DNA from: BS150m-G50 sp964517435 | Lineage (GTDB): Bacteria > CAIWAD01 > BS150m-G50 | DNA length: 39,576 nt | NCBI GenBank assembly: GCA_964517435.1 | Contig: CAZFEC010000029.1 | Coordinates: 1-39,576 of the forward strand | Direction of reading: 5' to 3' | Part shown: one piece after another, positions 1 to 7,274 of the stretch | Layout: each line of letters opens with the position of its first letter | Numbering within the stretch: position 1 is the stretch's first letter | Made by a program: the position numbers and the translations under genes | Notes under the pieces: model-generated | The model's database searches: none | Told to the model about the DNA's origin: nothing | The model's input: the letters and a program-made list of their open reading frames with translations, nothing else

Positions 1-1
1 A

Positions 2-72
2 CTGGGATGCAGGGATTCGAACCCCGATTCTACGGTCCAGAGCCGCATGTCCTGCCATTGGACGACATCCCA
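2..72 (-). tRNA. tRNA-Gln (anticodon CUG)
   Basis: Reading the minus strand gives a full cloverleaf. The 7-bp acceptor stem is TGGGATG paired with CATCCCA. The D-arm region reads TCGTCCAATGGCAGGAC. The anticodon loop CTCTGGA carries CTG, which reads CAG (Gln). The T-arm is CGGGG-TTCGAAT-CCCTG. The U1-A72 pair is a usual feature of bacterial tRNA-Gln. The discriminator is G and the next base is T, so CCA is not encoded and must be added post-transcriptionally. Confidence 0.95.
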
Positions 73-230
73 AAATCAGGTGACCATTTTAGGCGCGGGC
101 CGTAATTGATGCAAGAGTTTTCTGGCGGGGAGGAAGATTCCATACGCCGGCACCGCTTTTCACGGCCGCTTTTCCCGCATTTGTATCACAGCAAACCGCG
201 TGACGACCACCGTGACGGCTACCGCGTCTA

Positions 231-1874
231 CTACCAGATCGCTCCCTGCCGGCCGCAGACTTCCACCCGCAGGCGCACTCCGGCCGGCAGCGGCCCCGAT
301 CTCAACGGCACCTCCGGCGCGACGGTTGTGATACAACCGCTGTGCCAGACCACGTTGCCGGCGCTGTCCCGCACCCACCAGGAATCGACCAGACCGCGCC
401 ACCCTTCCTGGTCGATAGTCAGCCTCTGACGGTCGGAGGGATCATGGAAGACCATATCCGCTAGTTCCAGCCAGCGGTTGCCACTGCCGGTGCCTTTTCT
501 CACCACCAATTCCGGAATTTCATCGAAGGCGATCCGGTGGCGACGCAGCGGTTCACCGTTCAGCAGCTCCGGCGGTATCTGTTTCACGACCAGCCTGGAA
601 TCCTGTCGCCGGCAATCCCGCCGCCAGCGTGCGAGTGGCAGGCCGGCGCCATCGGGGAGCAATAACTCCAGGCGTCGCCGCTGCTGACGGTTACAGATCC
701 CGCTCAGTTGTTCGATGCGCAGGTGCAGCATCCGCTCACGCGGCAGGAGCACCTGCACGGCGGCGCCGTCGCGCTCACCGTGATACAAATGGTCGTTTGA
801 GGGTGTCGCGCCGTAGCGGGACAGGACGCGCTGGCGGACGGCCTCCGGTTTCTCCCCGTCACCCGACTGGTCGGCTTTCACCTTCACCCCCGCCGGGGAA
901 GACAGTTGTTGCCAGGTCCACTCCCGCCGCTCGGGCAGCGCCTGTAGGCGATTGCGTATCACGCTGACCGCCAGCGGGGAGTTGTCAAGTCCGATCCAGC
1001 GCCGCCCCAGCTGCTCAGCCGCCACCAGCGCCGTGCCGGAGCCGGAGCCGGGATCGAGCACGACATCGCCCGGATCGCTGGAGGCGAGGATGATGCGCCT
1101 CAGCAGCTCCAGCGGCTTCTGCGTCGGATAAGGCACCCGCTCCGGCTGGTTGCCGCGCAGGGCGGGGATATCCCAGACATCCCGCAGGTTGGTCAGGGTG
1201 TAGGGCCCCTGCTCATCTTCGTGCAGTTCGATATTGCTGAAACCGTAACGGTGGCTGACGTAGGACTTTTCCTTCTGCCGGTGCCAGCGGGTGCGCGCGG
1301 GATCCCTGGCATAGAACAGGATGGTGTCGTGTTTGCGGCCGAAACCGAGCTTCTCCGGCATGCCGCCGGTGCGGTAGGCCCAGATGATCTCGTTGATGAA
1401 GCAGGCGGGACCGAAGATCTCATCCAGCAGCAGTTTGGCGACCGGTGCGGTACGGTAGTCCAGATGCAGGTAGAGCGACCCGTCCGCGGCCAGCAGTTCG
1501 CGCGACAACCGCAACAGCTCCTCCAGCATGTTGAGGTAGGCGCCGTCACCGTGGTTCCAGGCGTCGCTGTAGGCGGTGGCTGCAGACCGTTCCCGCCGGC
1601 GTCCGGCGGGCTGCCGGAACCGGTTGCCGGTCGCGAAGGGAGGGTCCAGGTAGATGAGACGCACCTGGTCGCGCCAACCAGACAGGAGATGACGCAGACC
1701 GAGGCGGTTGTCACCCTGCAGGAGCAGATTGGCCGGCGCGGTTCCGCCGGACTCCGGCGCGTCTCCCGACCCGGGGAAATGCAGTTCGCACCGCGGCTTC
1801 ACGCGATGTGATACGAGAGGGATTTGCCGCCTGCGGCCGGGCCAGTTCAATTCAACCTGGAGCTGATTGGTCAT
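231..1874 (-). CDS. Orphan site-specific DNA methyltransferase (beta-class, N6-adenine type) with long C-terminal extension
   Basis: A SAM-dependent DNA methyltransferase. The catalytic motif IV, LIYLDPPFATG (about residue 75-85), comes first; a target-recognition region with GRKHDTILFYARDP follows; the SAM-binding motif I, DPGSGSGTALVAAEQLGRRWIGLDNS, comes last. This order is that of beta-class enzymes such as type III Mod subunits, and DPPF points to adenine N6 methylation. I start it at 1874 because AGGAG lies 5 nt upstream; an in-frame ATG at 1889 would sit in front of that site. About 220 residues follow the methylase domain and match nothing I recognise (beta-rich, ending in a GPLPAGVRLRVEV stretch). 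No restriction subunit is adjacent, so it looks solitary, with an epigenetic or housekeeping role inferred. It is divergent from the transketolase. Two GTGATACA words lie inside it and one just after its stop. Confidence 0.85.
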   Translation of the reverse strand: MTNQLQVELNWPGRRRQIPLVSHRVKPRCELHFPGSGDAPESGGTAPANLLLQGDNRLGLRHLLSGWRDQVRLIYLDPPFATGNRFRQPAGRRRERSAATAYSDAWNHGDGAYLNMLEELLRLSRELLAADGSLYLHLDYRTAPVAKLLLDEIFGPACFINEIIWAYRTGGMPEKLGFGRKHDTILFYARDPARTRWHRQKEKSYVSHRYGFSNIELHEDEQGPYTLTNLRDVWDIPALRGNQPERVPYPTQKPLELLRRIILASSDPGDVVLDPGSGSGTALVAAEQLGRRWIGLDNSPLAVSVIRNRLQALPERREWTWQQLSSPAGVKVKADQSGDGEKPEAVRQRVLSRYGATPSNDHLYHGERDGAAVQVLLPRERMLHLRIEQLSGICNRQQRRRLELLLPDGAGLPLARWRRDCRRQDSRLVVKQIPPELLNGEPLRRHRIAFDEIPELVVRKGTGSGNRWLELADMVFHDPSDRQRLTIDQEGWRGLVDSWWVRDSAGNVVWHSGCITTVAPEVPLRSGPLPAGVRLRVEVCGRQGAIW

Positions 1875-1960
1875 ACGGTCTCCTGACATCCGGCGGGGCG
1901 AAGAGCCACGAGGGCTGTAGCAGCCGCTCCCGGCTGATTAGCCTCCTCCGGGGGATTCTC

Positions 1961-1989
1961 TTGGAGTGCTAGAATATATTCAATAATTT
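1961..1989 (+). promoter_or_regulatory. Possible sigma-70-type promoter of the transketolase gene
   Basis: TTGGAG (1961-1966) and TAATTT (1984-1989) are separated by 17 bp, 45 bp before the chosen start codon, in the 159-bp divergent gap shared with the methyltransferase. A small hairpin, CAGCCG-CTCC-CGGCTG (1921-1936), lies upstream. This is a pattern match only. Confidence 0.35.
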
Positions 1990-2033
1990 CGTGCTAACCG
2001 TAATGAGAACTCTCGCAAAAAATGAGGATCGAG

Positions 2034-4391
2034 ATGACAACTGTAAAAAGTGGAGAGCTGACCTTCGGACCGCGCCGCGGCGTGTTCATCAAGGCGGCGG
2101 AAGCGGTCGGACAATTACCGCCCCCACCGGCGGACTTTCTCAGGCACATCGAGGATTACGATCTCATATACCGCACACTTTGCGGTGTTCTCTACAACTT
2201 CGTGCCGCAGTCTGGGCATCCCGGCGGCAGTATCTCCTCCGGACGGGCGGTGCAGGCGCTGCTCTTCAACACCATGGACTACGCCATGGCGAATCCGGAC
2301 CGTCCCGACGCCGACATTATCTCCTACGCGGCGGGGCACAAGGCGCTGGGTTTGTACACCATGTGGGCGTTGCGCAACGAAGTACTCCGGCAGCACGATG
2401 AAACCGCCCTGCCGCTGGATGTCCGCCAGCAGCTGCGTCTGGAAGATCTGCTCGGTTTCCGCCGCAACCCGACCCAGCAGACACCGCTCTTCAGGAAATT
2501 CAAGGCCAAGCCGCTGGACGGCCACCCGACACCGCTGGTACCGTTCGTTAAGCTGTCCACCGGCGCTTCCGGCGTCGGCGTGCCTGCCTCCTTCGGTCTC
2601 GCGTTCGGAGCCCGCGATTACTTCGCCGGGCAGACGCCCTGGGTGCATATCATCGAAGGGGAGGGCGGCCTGACCCCCGGCCGCGCCCACGAAGCGATGG
2701 CGGCGGCCGCCACGGCGCAGGTCGGCAACATCGTGATGCATCTCGACTGGAACCAGGCTTCGATCGATTCCGACCATGTCTGCCGCAACGGCGACACGCC
2801 GGGCGAGTATGTGCAGTGGAATCCGCTGGAGCTGGCCTGGCTGCACGACTGGAACGTGATACAAGTCGAGGACGGCTTCGACTACGCCCAGATCCTTGCC
2901 GCCCAGCAGCTGGCGGTCAGCAAATTGAACGACCAGCCGACCTGCATCGTCTACCGCACGATCAAGGGATGGCAGTACGGCATCGAGGGACGCAAGTCGC
3001 ACGGCGCCGGGCACGGCTACTGTTCACCGGAGTTCTTCGAATACCTGCAGCCCTTCGAAATGCGCTTCAACCTCTCCTTCCCCCGCGGTGACGGCGACAA
3101 AACCGCCGCGACGGTGGAGCAGCTCTTCTACGAGTACCTGATGGTGATTCGTGAAGCGATCACCGCCAGTCCCGACATGTACAACCACCTCGGCGCGCAG
3201 CTGCTACAGGCGACCGAACGGCTGGATGCCCACCAACGCCGCCCGCGGGAGGACGCGCCCCGGGTCGGCGAGATCTACCGGCAGGATCCGCAGGCTATGC
3301 CCGCCGAGCTGGTGACCGCCCCCGGCGACTCCACCACCCTGCGAGCCGCGTTCGGCGACGTGCTCAGCCATCTCAACCAGCAGTCTGGCGGATCGATCAT
3401 GGTCGCCGCTGCCGATCTCTACGGTTCCACCAGCATCAGCAACGCTAACAACGGCTACAACGGCGGCTTCTGGAATGCGATCGCCAATCCAACTTCCCGC
3501 CAGCTGTCGATCGGCGGCATCTGCGAGGACGCCATGGGCGCCGTGATGAGCGGCATCTCGGCTTTCGGCGCGGGAATCGGCGCCGCTTCCTCCTATGGTG
3601 CGTTCATCGCCCCGCTGGAGCACATCGCCGCCCGCCTGCACGGTATCGGCCAGCAGGCGCGGGGAGACTACAACGATAACGAGTTCAACCCGTTCTTCCT
3701 GCTCTGCGCGCACGCCGGACTCAAAACCGGTGAGGACGGTCCCACCCACGCCGACCCCCAGCCGCTGCAGTTGCTGCAGGAGAACTTCCCCGCCGGCATC
3801 GCCATCACGCTGACACCGTGGGATCCCAACGAGATCTGGCCGCTGGTAACGGCCGCTCTGAACCGGCGTCCGGCGGTGATCGCCCCCTTCGTAACCCGAC
3901 CCAACGAAACGGTGCTCGACCGGAAGGCCCTGGGACTGCCGCCGGTGACCGACGTGGTCAAGGGCGTCTACCCCTTCCGTACCGCCGACCCCGACGCCGA
4001 TTTGTATCACGGCACGCTCGTGCTGCAGGGCAGCGGCGTCACCAACACCTTCCTGACCGAAGTCCTGCCCCGGATCGATGAAGCGGGGTACAATCTGAAC
4101 ATCTTCTACATCGCCAGCGCCGAGTTGTTCGACGCCCTGCCGGAAGCGGAACGGATCGCCATTTTCCCGGAAACGCTGGCCGGCGAGGCTATGGGCATCA
4201 CCGGTTTCACGCTGCCGACGCTCTACCGCTGGGTTCATTCCAACCGGGGCCGCGCTGCTTCCCTGCATCCCTTCCGGGACGGTCGTTTCCTGGGTAGCGG
4301 CCAGGCGCACAAGGTATTGGAAGAGGCGGGGCTGCACGGCGAGGGGCAGTGGCAGACGGTGAAGGCCTACGCGGAGGAATTCGCGCGGTAG
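2034..4391 (+). CDS. Transketolase-family enzyme (divergent, single-chain)
   Basis: A thiamine-diphosphate enzyme of about 785 residues, somewhat longer than classical transketolase (about 660), with all three domains. The N-terminal part has SGHPGGSISSG and the cofactor segment IEGEGGLTPGRAHEA followed by HLDWNQASID; the usual GDG of the TPP/Mg motif reads GEG. The pyrimidine domain has GICEDAMGAVMSG, where the catalytic Glu is expected, and GEDGPTHADPQPLQ, a strong transketolase signature. It would transfer two-carbon ketol units in the pentose phosphate pathway. I prefer the ATG at 2034, which has AGGA about 8 nt upstream, over the ATG at 2022. It stands alone, 20 bp before the K+ channel gene. 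Because of the GEG change and extra length, substrate range is uncertain. Confidence 0.85.
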   Translation: MTTVKSGELTFGPRRGVFIKAAEAVGQLPPPPADFLRHIEDYDLIYRTLCGVLYNFVPQSGHPGGSISSGRAVQALLFNTMDYAMANPDRPDADIISYAAGHKALGLYTMWALRNEVLRQHDETALPLDVRQQLRLEDLLGFRRNPTQQTPLFRKFKAKPLDGHPTPLVPFVKLSTGASGVGVPASFGLAFGARDYFAGQTPWVHIIEGEGGLTPGRAHEAMAAAATAQVGNIVMHLDWNQASIDSDHVCRNGDTPGEYVQWNPLELAWLHDWNVIQVEDGFDYAQILAAQQLAVSKLNDQPTCIVYRTIKGWQYGIEGRKSHGAGHGYCSPEFFEYLQPFEMRFNLSFPRGDGDKTAATVEQLFYEYLMVIREAITASPDMYNHLGAQLLQATERLDAHQRRPREDAPRVGEIYRQDPQAMPAELVTAPGDSTTLRAAFGDVLSHLNQQSGGSIMVAAADLYGSTSISNANNGYNGGFWNAIANPTSRQLSIGGICEDAMGAVMSGISAFGAGIGAASSYGAFIAPLEHIAARLHGIGQQARGDYNDNEFNPFFLLCAHAGLKTGEDGPTHADPQPLQLLQENFPAGIAITLTPWDPNEIWPLVTAALNRRPAVIAPFVTRPNETVLDRKALGLPPVTDVVKGVYPFRTADPDADLYHGTLVLQGSGVTNTFLTEVLPRIDEAGYNLNIFYIASAELFDALPEAERIAIFPETLAGEAMGITGFTLPTLYRWVHSNRGRAASLHPFRDGRFLGSGQAHKVLEEAGLHGEGQWQTVKAYAEEFAR

Positions 4392-4411
4392 CGGCGCAGT
4401 AACGGGGTGAG

Positions 4412-5170
4412 ATGAAAAAGCGACTTCAGATACTGCTCTACACCGGCCTGATCAGCCTGGTGATCACCACGCCGCTGTTCTGGTGGTTCGAACGCGCTGC
4501 CAATCCGGAGGCCGGCGGTTTCGCCGACGCGCTCTGGTGGTGGATCGTCACCTCTACCACGCTCGGTTACGGCGATATCGTGCCGATCACCGGCGCCGGC
4601 CGGATCGTGAGCGTCTTCACCCTCGTAGCCGGCTTCTTCATCTTCGCCAACCTGGTGGTGATCATCGCCGAATCGGTCCACGCCTACATCGAGCGCCGGA
4701 ACTTCGGCACCGCGCAGGTACAAGCGCGCAACCACATCGTGATCTGCGAGTACACCGCCATCGCCGACGAGCTGATTCAATCGTTGCCACGAAGCAATAC
4801 GCTGTCCCAAATGGAGGTCGCCATCATCTCCGACCTCGTCACCCGCAATCCTTACCCCCAGCATCAATTCGTCCGGGGCGTGCCGATCAACCCGGCGAAT
4901 TTACGGCAAGCAAACACCCAGTATGCCGACTACGTCTTCATCTTCGCCAACCTGCGTTTCTCCGACCCGGATATGAAGACCCTGCACATCGCCTCCCGGG
5001 TGGTCAAGCTTAACCCGCGGGCTAAAGTCTGTGTGGAACTGGTCGATCCGGAGCACAGTCTGGTCGACTTTCTGCCCAACAGTCTGTTTGTAATGCAGAG
5101 CCGTGATCTGACCAAGGCGATCGTGCGGGATGAACAGGTGAACCTGAAGGAATGGGTGGGATTGGATTAA
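4412..5170 (+). CDS. Two-TM potassium channel with cytosolic RCK (TrkA-N-like) domain
   Basis: Residues 5-28 form a first membrane helix. A pore loop with the K+ selectivity filter TTLGYGD (about residues 50-56) follows, then a second helix (about 65-90). The rest, from about residue 100 (RNHIVICEYTAIADELI), is a Rossmann-like RCK domain; the classical GxGxxG is replaced by CEYTAIA, so nucleotide binding may be altered. The architecture is that of MthK-like ligand-gated K+ channels acting as tetramers in the inner membrane. It begins 20 bp after the transketolase and may share its transcript. Its stop is 3 bp from the stop of the convergent SDR gene. Confidence 0.88.
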   Translation: MKKRLQILLYTGLISLVITTPLFWWFERAANPEAGGFADALWWWIVTSTTLGYGDIVPITGAGRIVSVFTLVAGFFIFANLVVIIAESVHAYIERRNFGTAQVQARNHIVICEYTAIADELIQSLPRSNTLSQMEVAIISDLVTRNPYPQHQFVRGVPINPANLRQANTQYADYVFIFANLRFSDPDMKTLHIASRVVKLNPRAKVCVELVDPEHSLVDFLPNSLFVMQSRDLTKAIVRDEQVNLKEWVGLD

Positions 5171-5173
5171 GGA

Positions 5174-5863
5174 TTACGGACCGATGGGGATGATGGTCCC
5201 GGTCGGCGGATCTCCGGTAAGCAGCTTCGTCAGTGCCTCCCGCAGCGATGCGAGCTGCCGCGCCGCATCGTCAGTGATTTCCACCTGGACCGGGTCGTCA
5301 CCTGCACCTGCTTCCGGCAGCAGCCGGTTCAACGCCAGTCCGTATACCCGCGGCTGCTCTTTGAACTCGCGCGCCTGCCGCCGTGTCAACTCGCTAGCCG
5401 CCAGTCGTGAGAGCCCGTAGGGCAGATAGCCTCCGCGGAAACGGGCGGCGCGTGCATCCAGCATGTTCACCACCACGCCCGGCCGGGCGCGTTGCAGTTG
5501 CGGCAGCAGGCTGCGGGTCAGCAGCGCCGGCACCGCTACGTGCAGCGTGTAGAAGTCCAGGTAGTCGTCCCGGGTCAGCTGTTCCGGTTCGCGGCGATAA
5601 AAACGGGAGGCGTTGTTGAGCAGCAGGTCCAGGCGGCTTTCGGCGGGGATTGTATCACGCAACACCGCCAATCCAGCCTCCGTCAACAGGTCGGCGCGGA
5701 TCAGGTTCAGGGCGGCGTGGCGCTCCCGCAGCCGGCACAGCTCCCTGTCGCTGCTGTGGTAATGGGCATAGACGGCGAAGCCCTGCTCCAGCAGCTGCTC
5801 GGTCAGCCAGAGGCCGATGCGCCGACCGGCGCCGGTGATCAGTGCGGTGCGCGTTTCAGACAT
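5174..5863 (-). CDS. Short-chain dehydrogenase, pteridine reductase (PTR1/FolM)-like
   Basis: A classical SDR of 229 residues. The NAD(P)-binding motif TGAGRRIG is near residue 11; its Arg-Arg resembles PTR1/FolM proteins and favours NADPH. NNAS follows at about residue 87. Where most SDRs have the catalytic Ser there is Asp (NMLDARAARF), as in the Asp-Tyr-Lys set of pteridine reductases. The active-site stretch PYGLSRLA has the Tyr, but the expected Lys four residues later is Arg. It probably reduces dihydro- or oxidised pterins or a similar small carbonyl or imine substrate; this is inference. It lies 57 bp downstream of the GNAT gene on the same strand. Confidence 0.75.
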   Translation of the reverse strand: MSETRTALITGAGRRIGLWLTEQLLEQGFAVYAHYHSSDRELCRLRERHAALNLIRADLLTEAGLAVLRDTIPAESRLDLLLNNASRFYRREPEQLTRDDYLDFYTLHVAVPALLTRSLLPQLQRARPGVVVNMLDARAARFRGGYLPYGLSRLAASELTRRQAREFKEQPRVYGLALNRLLPEAGAGDDPVQVEITDDAARQLASLREALTKLLTGDPPTGTIIPIGP

Positions 5864-5920
5864 GGGTCAAATTGAGATTGATCGGAGACCGGGAGATCCT
5901 GCCGGCAGGCGACCGGCGGC

Positions 5921-6391
5921 TCACCTGGCGAGGTCGCGCCAGTACCAGTCGAATTCGTCGGACCAGTCCTCCGGTACCGGCTCCATCCGCACGAAGAGCG
6001 CTTTCTGCAGGGCAGCGGCGGCAACCTCGTTCTCCGGTTCGTTGCGGGCGAGAATCCGCTGTGTCTGCTTCAGTTTCGCCGTTGCATATTCAACCAGCTT
6101 GCGCATCATCTCGCTGCCGAATCCCTCACCGCGGGCCTCGTTGGTGACGAGCAGATGGGCGATTTCAACGTCCCGGCTCTCCTCCTCCACCCAGATTTCA
6201 CCGTAGGCGACCGGTTCGTTGTTCTCGTTCACCAGCACGAACTGCAGTTGATCCTGCGCGGCCAGCCATCCCTCGAACACCTGATCGGTGACCCGGCTCA
6301 ATCCGCAGAAAGCGGTCGCCACCTCTTCCGAATCGATCCAGCCGGCCACCCATTCCCGGTCCAGGGGATCGTAATACTTGCGCAGTTCCAT
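5921..6391 (-). CDS. GNAT-family N-acetyltransferase
   Basis: A protein of 156 residues with the GNAT fold. The acceptor-side strands include QFVLVNENNEPVAYGEIWVEEE, then the acetyl-CoA-binding motif A, EIAHLLVTNEARGEGFGSEMMRKLVEYA (R-x-x-G-x-G/A as RGEGFG). Substrate is not predictable; such proteins acetylate ribosomal protein N-termini, amines or antibiotics. I start it at 6391 because GAGGACAGGA lies just upstream; an open frame continues to 6487, but that part is low-complexity and has no ribosome-binding site. It is the first gene of a possible two-gene unit with the SDR and is divergent from the cobalamin adenosyltransferase operon across a 307-bp gap. Confidence 0.8.
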   Translation of the reverse strand: MELRKYYDPLDREWVAGWIDSEEVATAFCGLSRVTDQVFEGWLAAQDQLQFVLVNENNEPVAYGEIWVEEESRDVEIAHLLVTNEARGEGFGSEMMRKLVEYATAKLKQTQRILARNEPENEVAAAALQKALFVRMEPVPEDWSDEFDWYWRDLAR

Positions 6392-6491
6392 AGTCCTGTC
6401 CTCATCTGACGTTGCCGAAACGGGATTTGGCGGGAAGCGGGCGCGGGTGCTGAAACCCGGCCCTGCCGCCGGTTGAATCGGGTTCAATTAA

Positions 6492-6509
6492 ATTAGAAAC
6501 GATTCTAAT
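6492..6509. promoter_or_regulatory. Operator-like inverted repeat ATTAGAA-N4-TTCTAAT
   Basis: Perfect 7-bp arms (6492-6498 and 6503-6509) around ACGA lie 100 bp upstream of the GNAT start, in the 307-bp divergent region 6392-6698. AT-rich symmetry in GC-rich DNA and the position suggest a repressor site. It resembles Fur/PerR-family boxes loosely, but the spacing differs, so I assign no regulator. The rest of the gap holds the palindrome and promoter of the next entry and a GTGATACA word at 6624. Confidence 0.4.
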
Positions 6510-6576
6510 GTCAATGAAGTTGCTGAAGGCGCCTCCGCAAAGGGTTGTCCGCACTCTGTTCCCGCAAAGGTACCGG

Positions 6577-6613
6577 TCTTTTGCTTGCAAAAGAAGGGGT
6601 AAAGGTCTAGTAT
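6577..6613 (+). promoter_or_regulatory. Promoter of the adenosyltransferase-icmF operon overlapped by an 18-bp palindrome
   Basis: TCTTTTGC-TT-GCAAAAGA (6577-6594) is a perfect palindrome with 8-bp arms. Its right half contains a -35-like TTGCAA (6585-6590), followed after exactly 17 bp by TAGTAT (6608-6613). The start codon is at 6699. An operator lying over the -35 box is a normal arrangement for repression. The regulator is not identified. Confidence 0.5.
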
Positions 6614-6698
6614 TCTGGAAGATGTGATACAGAGAATCGCCTGCGCGACCCGGCATTCCGGGACCACCGACGGCAGGCGTTCGCAGAGAGAGGCGATT

Positions 6699-7274
6699 AT
6701 GACGCAGCGAATCTATTCCCGGCGGGGTGATAACGGCGTCAGCGACAGTGCCGGCGGCAAACGGCTGCCGAAGGATGATTCCCTTTTCCGCGCCGGCGGC
6801 AGTCTCGATGAAATGGCCGCACACCTGGCGCTGGTGGCGGCGCTGGCGGAGCGGGAAGGCTGCACCGACCAGACGGCCGTGATACAGGAGCTGCTGGAGC
6901 TGCTTTTCAAGGTGGGCGCCGATGTTTCACGCGCCAATGGTCAGTCCGACCTGCGCAAAACGGACATCAAGCGGCTGGAAGCCGTCATCGACGAGCTCAG
7001 TAGCGACCTGCCCCCGCTGCGGGGATTCCTGGTGCCGGGCGGCTCGCCGCTGCTGGCCCAGACGGCGGTTACGCGTACCATCGCCCGGCGGGCGGAGCGA
7101 GAGATGGTGCGGGCCGCGCGCGAGCACCAGTTACCCGTCATCCTGCTCGGGTTCCTCAACCGGCTGTCCGATTACCTCTTCACCCTGGAGCGCCACTTTC
7201 GCCGCTGCCTTAAACTGCCGGAAGTCGGGCGCGCCGACACAGCTAATGCAAAGGAAACAGAGTCAGATGACTAA
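6699..7274 (+). CDS. Cob(I)alamin adenosyltransferase, PduO type
   Basis: Transfers the adenosyl group of ATP to cob(I)alamin, making the coenzyme B12 used by the mutase encoded next. The 191-residue chain has the family landmarks: N-terminal IYSRRGDNGVSDSAGGKRLPKDD (ATP-binding region), GGSLDEMAAHL, then FLVPGGSPLLAQTAVTRTIARRAEREMV and near the end LNRLSDYLFTLERHFRR. The start at 6699 has AGAGAGG 7 nt upstream; an open frame extends to 6624 but has no such site. It overlaps the mutase gene by 8 bp, which implies translational coupling and delivery of AdoCbl to the mutase. A GTGATACA word lies in the leader and another (6879) inside the gene as Val-Ile-Gln. Confidence 0.92.
   Translation: MTQRIYSRRGDNGVSDSAGGKRLPKDDSLFRAGGSLDEMAAHLALVAALAEREGCTDQTAVIQELLELLFKVGADVSRANGQSDLRKTDIKRLEAVIDELSSDLPPLRGFLVPGGSPLLAQTAVTRTIARRAEREMVRAAREHQLPVILLGFLNRLSDYLFTLERHFRRCLKLPEVGRADTANAKETESDD

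Noticed and set aside
106..429. Plus-strand frames across the methyltransferase gene
   Set aside because: Arg/Pro/Ser-rich shadow frames of a GC-rich gene with clear motifs on the other strand.
6922..7266. N-terminal extension of the mutase frame upstream of 7267
   Set aside because: It is the adenosyltransferase gene read in another frame; its Arg/Ser/Pro-rich content matches no IcmF, and ATG 7267 gives the correct N-terminus.
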